From contig JAKAFD010000043.1 in the NCBI GenBank assembly GCA_021818075.1, positions 1 to 6,317 on the forward strand: a DNA stretch of 6,317 nucleotides, in the 5' to 3' direction. The translations under genes and the position numbers were made by a program. Below the pieces are notes generated by a model. The model was not told where the DNA came from, did no database searches, and saw only the letters and a program-made list of their open reading frames with translations. Below, one piece after another: positions 1-5,186 of this stretch. The stretch is from a bacterium (GTDB taxonomy: Bacteria > Patescibacteriota > Patescibacteriia > Patescibacteriales > Patescibacteriaceae). Every line of letters starts with the position of its first letter. Position 1 is the first letter of the stretch.

Positions 1-416
1 TTGCCGCCGGCCGCCGCTTGGCCGGAAGCGCCGCCCAAACAATAAACAATGGCGTAAGAATCGTTGGCGGCAGAATAAGAGTATTCGCTATCGGCGCAAG
101 TTCCATCAGTGCGCGGCGTGGGATTTTGCGGCACAAGCTTCATAAAAGTAATGCCGGAAGTAGGGCCAACCAGGGGTTGGCCGGGAGTAACAGCAGCGGG
201 ATACGCGCCCTCGCTATCGTGATATAATTCTAAAGCTGCGGCCAGCTGTTTCATATCAGACACCCGCTTAGCATCACGGCCTTTCATTCTTATCTGATTG
301 ATGCCAATAATGGCAAAAGTCACCAAAATACCGATTACCGCTACCACAATTAAGAGCTCCACTAAAGTGAAGCCCTTGAATTTGTTGATGTGATTACGGG
401 AAATAATTTTAAACAT
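1..416 (-). CDS. Type IV pilin / pseudopilin, 3' end outside window
   Basis: Reading from ATG at 416 down to the left edge gives 138 codons without a stop. The start MFKIISRNHINKFKGFTLVE shows a short basic leader, then the prepilin-peptidase site G15/F16 with Glu at mature position 5, followed by the hydrophobic helix (about residues 16-38) that anchors pilins in the membrane and packs them in the filament. A charged stretch with GRDAKRVSDMKQLAAALELY follows, typical of bacterial pilins and pseudopilins. Two Cys (GTCADSEY and VYCLGG) probably form the C-terminal disulfide loop. Product: a secreted subunit processed by PilD and assembled by a type IV pilus-like machine. The ATG lies inside the 3' end of ftsX (8-nt overlap) and has no good Shine-Dalgarno, so translation is probably coupled to ftsX. 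Whether it is a major or a minor pilin cannot be told from this fragment. Confidence 0.9.
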   Translation of the reverse strand, partial: MFKIISRNHINKFKGFTLVELLIVVAVIGILVTFAIIGINQIRMKGRDAKRVSDMKQLAAALELYHDSEGAYPAAVTPGQPLVGPTSGITFMKLVPQNPTPRTDGTCADSEYSYSAANDSYAIVYCLGGASGQAAAGG

Positions 417-1326
417 GAGAATACTTGCCCGCCGCCACCAAACTGGCCAGCATATTAACGATGGAAGCGGCTAACAATTCCAAACCGAAAATCGCCCAAA
501 AATTGCCGCCAAAATAGGCGATGATATTAAAACTATAACCGGTGAAAAAAGTTTCCAGATACGGCTGCAAAAGATTTAAGAATAAAAAGAAAGCGAAAAT
601 CACCACCAGCATGCTGACTAAAGAATAAATGACGCTGGACACCAAAAACGGCCCGCGGATAAACCAGTTGGAGGCGCCGACCAAACGCATAATGGCAATT
701 TCGTTGCGGTGGGTATAAATCGCCACCCGTACCGTATTATAAATGACCAGCAAAGTGATAAACATGAAAGTTAAGCTGACGGCAAAACCCACATCGCTAA
801 TACGCTGCGTGATGGCGTTAATTTTGTTCAGCATCAGTTTATTGTCCTCAAAATTACGGGATTCAATAATCGGATCATCAATTTTATTGAGCTCGTTGAT
901 TAAATTGTCAAAATCATCGGTATTGGTCGGTTTAATCACCAAACTGGGCGTTAGGGGATTTTTATCCAATTCCCGCAGGGCTTCAATAATTTGCGGGTCG
1001 TTGACGTGGTCGCGCTTAAACACCGACAAAGCTTCGTCCTGAGAAACATAACGCACCTCTTTTACATCGGAGAGCGAACTGATTCTGGCTTTCAGGGCCA
1101 TAATACTGTCGCGCTCGGCCGTGGTGCGCAAATACAAATTAATATCCACCTTCTCTTTGACGGTACCGACGGCCGCACCGCTAATCGCCCGCACCGCCAG
1201 CAATAAATTAACGGACAGCAAGGTTAAAATTAAAATCATGACTGTAATCAATGACAGCCAAATATTACGGATTATATCCTGAAAACTGAATTTGATAATA
1301 CGCCCGAGTGAGAGTAAAAAAGCCAT
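409..1326 (-). CDS. ftsX: Cell division protein FtsX (ABC transporter permease-like)
   Basis: 305 aa, the usual FtsX length. It has four predicted membrane helices (about residues 23-47, 179-203, 226-252 and 275-299). A large extracytoplasmic loop (about 48-178) between the first two contains the family-typical segments VKEVRYVSQDEAL and NPLTPSLVIK. After helix 2 comes the conserved cytoplasmic stretch RNEIAIMRLVGAS, which couples the permease to the ATPase. In characterised bacteria FtsX forms a membrane complex with FtsE and relays ATP hydrolysis to peptidoglycan hydrolases at the septum through the extracellular loop. It starts 1 nt after the ftsE stop (TAATATG arrangement), so the two are co-translated and probably equimolar. 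Its stop lies inside the next gene, a type IV pilin. No strong ribosome binding site of its own is seen. Confidence 0.95.
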   Translation of the reverse strand: MAFLLSLGRIIKFSFQDIIRNIWLSLITVMILILTLLSVNLLLAVRAISGAAVGTVKEKVDINLYLRTTAERDSIMALKARISSLSDVKEVRYVSQDEALSVFKRDHVNDPQIIEALRELDKNPLTPSLVIKPTNTDDFDNLINELNKIDDPIIESRNFEDNKLMLNKINAITQRISDVGFAVSLTFMFITLLVIYNTVRVAIYTHRNEIAIMRLVGASNWFIRGPFLVSSVIYSLVSMLVVIFAFFLFLNLLQPYLETFFTGYSFNIIAYFGGNFWAIFGLELLAASIVNMLASLVAAGKYSHV

Positions 1327-1327
1327 A

Positions 1328-2008
1328 TTAAATTATATACTTACCCACCGCCTGGTCGCTGACCAACCGGCCCTCGTGCAAAGTTAAAACGCGGCGGTGT
1401 AATTTATTAACAATATCGCGGTTATGCGTCACCAGCACCACCGTGGTGCCGAAACTATTAATTTTCAAGAGTAAATCAATAATTTCCTGGGCGTTAATGG
1501 AATCCAGGTTGCCGGTCGGTTCGTCGGCCAGCAAAATTTTCGGCTGGTACACCAGCGACCGCGCGATGGCGGTGCGTTGTTTCTCGCCGCCCGACACCTC
1601 GTGCGGATAACGATTCATTTTGTTTTCCAGCCCGACAATCTTCATGACTTGCGGCGCGATTTTTTTTATCTTGGCCATGGGCTTGCCGCAGACCTGCAGG
1701 GCAAAGGCCACGTTTTCCAACAGCGTTTTCTTGGGTAATAATTTAAAATCCTGAAAGATGACGCCAATTTGGCGGCGCAGATAGGGGATATCGGACTGGC
1801 TGATTTTGGTAATATTCCAGCCGCCGACAAACAACTCGCCGCGCGTCGCCCGCTCTTCGCCGATAAGCAATTTAACCAAAGTGGTTTTACCGGTGCCGGA
1901 CTGTCCGACTAAGGACACAAACTCCCCCGGCTTAATATGAAAACTGATGTCGTCCACGGCCACCACATTCGGCTGATAAAATTTGGAAATATTTTTTAGC
2001 TTAATCAT
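1328..2008 (-). CDS. ftsE: Cell division ATP-binding protein FtsE
   Basis: 226 aa, full length for FtsE. All ABC ATPase motifs are present: Walker A GQSGTGKTT (35-43), Q-loop Gln86 in VIFQDF, signature VSGGEKQR (138-145), Walker B ending in ADEPTG with Asp162/Glu163, D-loop NLDS (167-170) and switch His195 in VTHNRD. The FtsE-style segments VIFQDFKLLPKKT and LLADEPTGNLD, and the adjacent ftsX, separate it from LolD/MacB-type ATPases. It is a cytoplasmic ATPase that drives FtsX and regulates septal wall hydrolysis. The ATG overlaps the stop of the upstream carboxypeptidase fusion gene by 4 nt (ATGA), and no clear Shine-Dalgarno precedes it, so translational coupling is likely. Confidence 0.96.
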   Translation of the reverse strand: MIKLKNISKFYQPNVVAVDDISFHIKPGEFVSLVGQSGTGKTTLVKLLIGEERATRGELFVGGWNITKISQSDIPYLRRQIGVIFQDFKLLPKKTLLENVAFALQVCGKPMAKIKKIAPQVMKIVGLENKMNRYPHEVSGGEKQRTAIARSLVYQPKILLADEPTGNLDSINAQEIIDLLLKINSFGTTVVLVTHNRDIVNKLHRRVLTLHEGRLVSDQAVGKYII

Positions 2009-3669
2009 ATCAAGCGGCCCAAATATTTTATTAAATCGGCCATTTCGTTAAAACTTTTTTCCCTCGTTGGCGAACCTAAGGTTACGATAATGTAATTAGC
2101 CTCCCCGGCCCTGACTCTAGTGGCTAGGCAATAACCGGCTTCCACCAGATAACCGGTTTTGGAAGCGCTAATGGGGAATTTATCGGCCCGTAAATTAGCC
2201 TGCGCCTGTTCAATAATCAATTTATTGGTATTTTTAATGGTGTGTTTTTTGCCGGACAAAGTTTTAAAAGTGTAAGTCGGTGTGGCGCTCACCTGGGCGA
2301 TTAGCTGATTATTGGCGGCTTCTTTCAAAATTAAGGCGTAATCCAGAGCCGTGGAAGTATTGGCTGAGGACAAACCGGTCGGTTCAATAAATTTGGTGTG
2401 AATCGCTCCCCAGTCTTGAGCCTGCTCATTCATTTTTTTAATAAATTCCGGCCGTGACAAACCGCTGACCCGCACCAAAGTTTCTACGGCATTATTAGCC
2501 GAACCGACCAACGCCGAATAAAGCAAATCTTTTATGGTTAATTTTTCGCCGTCTTTTAATTTAAGTTTGACCGAATCACCGACTTTGCAATAAAGATAAT
2601 TATATTTTTCATCCTGTAATTTATAAGCCACTTTTTGACTCAGGTCGGGATTGGTGTCCAAAAAAACCTCCATTGCCATAATTTTGGTCAGCGACGCCAG
2701 CGGCAGGTTGGCTTGGATATTTTTGTCTAAAATAATTTCGCCGGTGCCTTCATTGATAATCACTACCGAACGAGAACTTAAATTCGGCCGGCTGGCCACG
2801 CTTTCGGCTTTGACGCCCAGTACCCGCCCGTTGCGGTCGGTGGCCAGTTCAATCGGGCTGACCATGACATTAATCAAGCCGTCAGCCGGATCGGCAATGG
2901 CCGCGAAGGCCACTTTATCCAAATCAATCGCCCGGTCGGGATGCTTGGCCCGGTCCGGACCCCAATCGTTAATTTGCACTTCCACCGACTTACCGTTATC
3001 CAGATTGGTTACTCGTAATTTGGAGCCTTGCGGAAAATCGGGCGACGCGGCAAAAAGACCGCCTTTATATTTATACCAGCTAGCCTTGCCGACGGTCAGT
3101 ACGCCCGGTTTGGCAAACACCGCCAGTTGAGCAGCTGTTTGATGTAATATAGCCTTCACTAAATGGTCTTGAGGAAAATCAGTGGTCGGTACGGCTTTCC
3201 AGCCGCCGCTGGCCTGGTCAAAATAATAAACCTGCTTAAAGTTATTGTTATCACCCTCATAAGCCACAGTCAGCGCCAAAACCTGGTTGGCATCAAAACC
3301 GAAGGTCGGGGAGAAGGCTATTTCGTAAATCGGACTGATACGGTCCAAGCTCCAGGGCATCTCCAGCCCTTGCGTAAATTGTTTAACCGTTAAATCGCTG
3401 TCGGCGGTAATAAAGTTAACCGGCACTTCCAGCGCCAGCCGGTTATTGAAAAAATTAAGCAGTTGTGTTTGGCTGAAGCTGCCGGCCGACAATTTAAGGG
3501 TTTCGGTCGCGGCCGGCTGTTGGCTAGCCAAGGGGTCTTGAGCTGTTACTGGCTCGGTAAGGGTTGGCTGATAAAAACCAAAACCGACTTCCGCCGCCAC
3601 CGGGTTAATTATCAAATAATTGACAAAAAAAACTAAAGTAATTATAATTAAATTTCGTTTAAGTTTCAT
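2005..3669 (-). CDS. Exported fusion: RlpA-like double-psi beta-barrel + S11 D-Ala-D-Ala carboxypeptidase
   Basis: 554 aa from ATG 3669. An in-frame TTG at 3675 (556 aa) is the alternative: AGGGG upstream is 7 nt from the TTG but 13 nt from the ATG. Residues 1-26 form a signal peptide (basic start, hydrophobic core, likely cut after PVAA). Residues about 80-190 resemble a beta-rich surface domain (YYFDQASGGW, LAVFAKP). Residues about 193-273 match the RlpA/DPBB fold: GKASWYKYKG, LRVTNLDNG, NDWGP with Asp235, RAIDLDKVAF. Residues about 298-554 are a DacA/PBP5-like peptidase S11 domain with complete SxxK (Ser326-Lys329), SxN (Ser390-Asn392) and KTG (504-506). It should trim D-Ala from peptidoglycan stem peptides outside the membrane, and the barrel may bind or cleave glycan. 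No C-terminal amphipathic or membrane anchor is obvious. It is the first gene of an operon with ftsE and ftsX, overlapping ftsE by 4 nt. Confidence 0.9.
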   Translation of the reverse strand: MKLKRNLIIITLVFFVNYLIINPVAAEVGFGFYQPTLTEPVTAQDPLASQQPAATETLKLSAGSFSQTQLLNFFNNRLALEVPVNFITADSDLTVKQFTQGLEMPWSLDRISPIYEIAFSPTFGFDANQVLALTVAYEGDNNNFKQVYYFDQASGGWKAVPTTDFPQDHLVKAILHQTAAQLAVFAKPGVLTVGKASWYKYKGGLFAASPDFPQGSKLRVTNLDNGKSVEVQINDWGPDRAKHPDRAIDLDKVAFAAIADPADGLINVMVSPIELATDRNGRVLGVKAESVASRPNLSSRSVVIINEGTGEIILDKNIQANLPLASLTKIMAMEVFLDTNPDLSQKVAYKLQDEKYNYLYCKVGDSVKLKLKDGEKLTIKDLLYSALVGSANNAVETLVRVSGLSRPEFIKKMNEQAQDWGAIHTKFIEPTGLSSANTSTALDYALILKEAANNQLIAQVSATPTYTFKTLSGKKHTIKNTNKLIIEQAQANLRADKFPISASKTGYLVEAGYCLATRVRAGEANYIIVTLGSPTREKSFNEMADLIKYLGRLI

Positions 3670-3687
3670 ACACAAAAAAATACCCCT

Positions 3688-3716
3688 TTGACTTAATGGT
3701 CAACCGACAATATAAT
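3688..3716 (+). promoter_or_regulatory. Sigma70-type promoter for tRNA-Thr
   Basis: TTGACT (3688-3693), a 17-nt spacer and a perfect TATAAT (3711-3716), ending about 32 nt before the tRNA. The -35 is part of a short inverted repeat, TTGAC (3688-3692) and GTCAA (3699-3703), which may be chance or an operator. Its -10 nearly abuts the minus-strand -10 of the ftsEX operon, so the two promoters probably compete for polymerase. Confidence 0.75.
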
Positions 3717-3717
3717 T

Positions 3718-3726
3718 ATTATACCA
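3718..3726 (-). promoter_or_regulatory. Extended -10 promoter for the carboxypeptidase-ftsEX-pilin operon
   Basis: On the minus strand the sequence reads TGGTATAAT: a perfect TATAAT (3718-3723) with a TG one base upstream. No good -35 is seen at 16-18 nt, which is common for extended -10 promoters. Transcription would start near 3711, giving about 40 nt of leader containing AAAGGGGTA as a candidate ribosome binding site. It stands back to back with the tRNA promoter. Confidence 0.6.
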
Positions 3727-3748
3727 TAGGACTCTAAAACATTAAAAT

Positions 3749-3821
3749 GCCGAGATAGCTCAGTTGGTAGAGCAATGCATTCGTAACGCATAGGTCAGGG
3801 GTTCGAATCCCCTTCTCGGCT
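3749..3821 (+). tRNA. tRNA-Thr (anticodon CGU)
   Basis: A 73-nt cloverleaf: acceptor GCCGAGA/TCTCGGC (7 bp), D-arm GCTC/GAGC with loop AGTTGGTA, anticodon loop TTCGTAA with CGT at 3782-3784, variable loop AGGTC, T-arm AGGGG/CCCCT with loop TTCGAAT, and discriminator U at 3821. The CGU anticodon reads ACG (Thr), and G35/U36 are threonine identity bases. The anticodon stem ATGCA/CGCAT has four pairs and an A31-C39 mismatch next to the loop. The 3' CCA is not encoded (TCAA follows), so CCA must be added enzymatically. The overall sequence resembles bacterial thrW-type tRNAs. It is led by a strong promoter, with an unknown gene 39 nt downstream. Confidence 0.97.
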
Positions 3822-3860
3822 CAATAATTGTACATTTTTTAACTAAAGACGGAGCGCAAA

Positions 3861-4253
3861 ATGTTATATTTAATTCAAGGTCTGTTCTTTCAAAGTGAAG
3901 AAGAGCGAGCATCTCTGGCAAAAATTGATTTGCGTAAATCAACATACCAAGGAATAATTTTTACTGATCCAACCGACGAATCTCAATTAACAGGCAAGAT
4001 GTTTGATTTTTACGGAAAGGCGGAACTTTTTGATATAAGCATCTCCGAGCAAGTATTGTTATTTACTAAACAATACGGTTCTGATAACGGCTATTTAGTA
4101 CTCAGGTATCAGTTTAAGCGTCAAGACAATTTTTATGTTGGCGAATGTATCGAATGTATGGAATTACGTCCGGACAGAGGAAATGATGAAAAACGCGCCA
4201 CTAAGTGCGTACTCACCGAAGTGCCAGATGATTTTTTCATTGACCCGAAGTAA
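3861..4253 (+). CDS. Hypothetical protein, 130 aa, with CxxC
   Basis: No family is recognised. The ATG at 3861 is preceded by GGAG (3851-3854) with a 6-nt gap, a good ribosome binding site. The protein is soluble-looking, acidic and mixed alpha/beta: hydrophobic start MLYLIQGLFF, a charged helix (SEEERASLAKIDLRK), then alternating strands such as YQGIIFTDP, MFDFYGKAELFDI and GYLVLRYQFK. The segment GECIECME contains a CxxC pair near residue 96, which could be redox-active or a half metal site, and a further Cys lies in TKCVLTEV. No signal peptide or membrane helix is seen. It begins 39 nt after the tRNA with no promoter recognised in the gap, so it is probably read through from the tRNA promoter. 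A hairpin terminator follows 17 nt after the stop. Confidence reflects that it is a real gene, not a function. Confidence 0.75.
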   Translation: MLYLIQGLFFQSEEERASLAKIDLRKSTYQGIIFTDPTDESQLTGKMFDFYGKAELFDISISEQVLLFTKQYGSDNGYLVLRYQFKRQDNFYVGECIECMELRPDRGNDEKRATKCVLTEVPDDFFIDPK

Positions 4254-4270
4254 TTTTTCAGTTAATTTTT

Positions 4271-4305
4271 CCCCATATGATATATCGTATGGGGATTTTA
4301 TTTTT
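4271..4305 (+). terminator. Rho-independent terminator after the tRNA/hypothetical unit
   Basis: The hairpin CCCCATA...TATGGGG spans 4271-4294 and can extend inward through a T-G wobble and G-C, A-T, T-A pairs. It is followed by ATTTTATTTTT (4295-4305). The T-rich tail is on the plus strand only, so it best serves the plus-strand unit. Its tail overlaps the last codons of the convergent FtsB-like gene. Confidence 0.8.
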
Positions 4306-4702
4306 CTGCCAAAAAATAATCCAACCAGTGCCGCCAATTACCGCCCAGCGCCGTATTGGTTGAACCGGCGGCCGTGGTAGTGGCAGCGCTAGTGGCAACG
4401 TCTTCCAGGCCGGTAATCACCGCCACCTGCTCGCCGTCTTTTCTTAAACCCAGTTTCAGCTTGGCCTGTTCTTCCGCAAACTGATCCGACTCCAGATATT
4501 CAATCATTTTTTTGAACTGCGAATTTTGCGCTTCGGCTTTAGCCGCTTCCTCTTTTAAGGCGTCTATTTCTTGATCAATATCGCTTTTTTTATTCCAAGA
4601 ACTAAACAACTGAGCCAAAATGAAAATCAGCAAAGCTAAAAGCGCCAAACTTAACCATAGCTTGGGCTTTAAAATATTGCTCAAAACTCCTTGATGCTTC
4701 AT
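4298..4702 (-). CDS. Septum formation initiator family protein (FtsB/DivIC-like)
   Basis: 134 aa from ATG at 4702. An ATG further upstream at 4738 is less likely because a TATAAT box lies between the two. It has a short cytoplasmic tail (1-14), one membrane helix (about 15-35, LWLSLALLALLIFILAQLF), then an extracytoplasmic coiled coil (about 40-70) rich in E, K, A and Q. Next comes the family segment EYLESDQFAEEQAKLKLGLR, followed by KDGEQVAVI (88-96), the usual end of the FtsB/DivIC core. A low-complexity Ala/Thr/Ser linker and an aromatic tail, GNWRHWLDYFL, follow. FtsB/DivIC forms a bitopic complex with FtsL and FtsQ/DivIB that activates septal wall synthesis. There is no Shine-Dalgarno; the mRNA is probably leaderless. 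FtsB and DivIC cannot be separated by sequence here. Confidence 0.85.
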   Translation of the reverse strand: MKHQGVLSNILKPKLWLSLALLALLIFILAQLFSSWNKKSDIDQEIDALKEEAAKAEAQNSQFKKMIEYLESDQFAEEQAKLKLGLRKDGEQVAVITGLEDVATSAATTTAAGSTNTALGGNWRHWLDYFLAEK

Positions 4703-4708
4703 AAAGTT

Positions 4709-4738
4709 ATTATAACAAAAATAGGGGAAATTAACCAA
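4709..4738 (-). promoter_or_regulatory. Promoter of the FtsB-like gene, probably leaderless
   Basis: The minus strand reads TGTTATAAT: a perfect TATAAT (4709-4714) with an extended TG. A weak -35, TTGGTT (4733-4738), lies 18 nt upstream. Only 6 nt (AACTTT) separate the -10 box from the ATG at 4702, so transcription should start at or next to the start codon. The -35 lies within the left arm of the palindrome at 4728-4752. Confidence 0.65.
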
Positions 4739-4752
4739 AAGTTGGTTAATTT
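4728..4752. repeat. Perfect 11-bp inverted repeat over the -35 of the FtsB-like gene
   Basis: AAATTAACCAA (4728-4738) and TTGGTTAATTT (4742-4752) are exact reverse complements with a 3-nt centre, AAG. Size, symmetry and overlap with the -35 region suit a binding site for a dimeric repressor, but a simple cruciform or hairpin is not excluded. Confidence 0.55.
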
Positions 4753-5145
4753 GAATAAATTAAATAAAAACATGCCAACCTATAAAAATTTTGTTACAAA
4801 AATTTTCTGTCTGACGCAGGAGTTAAAATTTTTGTTAAAAATTTTAGGAGCCAAGCCAAAATTTTTATCTGTTGGCAAACTTTTGGCTCTCGCCTTTCAG
4901 TTACAAAAGGTGGAAAAGAAATAGATAGTTTATTTAAATAACTTTAATCTAAAACTTTTCTTTCTCTACTTTTTTTAGAAAAAAGTAGCAAAAAATCGCG
5001 CCTAGAACAAAACCAGCTATATTTTGCCACTCCGCTAACATAATTTCATAACTCGCCTGCGGCTCAAACAGATGAAATTATGTAACGCTTCGCGCCAAAA
5101 TATCACGCTGATTTTATTAGTGGCGCAAATATTACTTTTTATATT
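4753..5145. repeat. Non-coding intergenic block rich in inverted repeats
   Basis: No convincing gene is seen in these roughly 390 bases. They hold a run of palindromic elements: TAAAATTTTT/AAAAATTTTA (4824-4833/4837-4846); a nested hairpin GAGCCAA+GCCAA (4848-4859) against TTGGC (4872-4876) and TTGGCTC (4883-4889); the palindrome TTATTTAAATAA (4930-4941); CTACTTTTTT/AAAAAAGTAG (4966-4975/4979-4988); and a long imperfect stem from 5019 to 5103, with arms ATATTTTG/CAAAATAT outside and ACATAATTTCAT/ATGAAATTATGT (5038-5049/5072-5083) inside. A further copy of the outer arm, GGCGCAAATAT, lies at 5122-5132. The block looks like a dispersed intergenic palindromic element (REP/MITE-like) or a structured RNA, but only other copies in the genome could show which. 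Confidence 0.55.
5019..5103. repeat. Long imperfect hairpin with a perfect 12-bp stem
   Basis: The perfect arms ACATAATTTCAT (5038-5049) and ATGAAATTATGT (5072-5083) enclose a GC-richer 22-nt centre. Outside them, ATATTTTG (5019-5026) pairs with CAAAATAT (5096-5103), separated from the inner stem by interrupted segments. It lies about 45 bp beyond the ndk terminator, so it is not needed as the ndk terminator. Confidence 0.65.
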
Positions 5146-5173
5146 AAAAAACGGCTTGAGCAAGCCGTTTTTT
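5146..5173 (-). terminator. Terminator of ndk
   Basis: AAAAAACGGCTTG (5146-5158) and CAAGCCGTTTTTT (5161-5173) are exact reverse complements around AG, a GC-rich stem flanked by A and T runs on both sides. It starts 13 nt past the ndk stop codon and is symmetrical, so it would also stop plus-strand transcription from the intergenic block. Confidence 0.88.
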
Positions 5174-5186
5174 TAACTAAGTAAAA

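Noticed and set aside
743..1042. Plus-strand ORFs opposite ftsX (743-1042 and 991-1206)
   Set aside because: Antisense shadows of a clear FtsX reading frame.
2651..3130. Plus-strand ORF of 159 codons
   Set aside because: It lies wholly antisense to the carboxypeptidase fusion, whose motifs are unmistakable; the peptide has no recognisable features.
3760..3945. Minus-strand ORF of 61 codons ending in a sequence like RRGFEPLTYALRMHCSTN
   Set aside because: That tail is the well-known false translation of the antisense strand of a tRNA; the tRNA-Thr on the plus strand explains it.
4135..4380. Plus-strand ORF of 81 codons overlapping the 130-aa gene and the FtsB-like gene
   Set aside because: It is out of frame with the gene that has the good ribosome site, runs through the terminator hairpin, and its tail is antisense to the FtsB-like C-terminus.
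4703..4738. Longer start of the FtsB-like protein at 4738 (12 extra residues)
   Set aside because: The extra codons contain the TATAAT box and run up to the palindrome, and would put an odd aromatic segment before a normal basic N-terminus.
4691..4924. Plus-strand ORF of 77 codons, Lys/Leu-rich, with an internal ATG at 4772
   Set aside because: It starts inside the FtsB-like gene and crosses its promoter, no Shine-Dalgarno precedes 4691 or 4772, and the codons run through the inverted repeats of the intergenic island.
4753..5145. CRISPR array in the repeat-rich intergenic region
   Set aside because: The repeats are inverted, of different sequences and irregularly spaced; there are no identical direct repeats with unique spacers.
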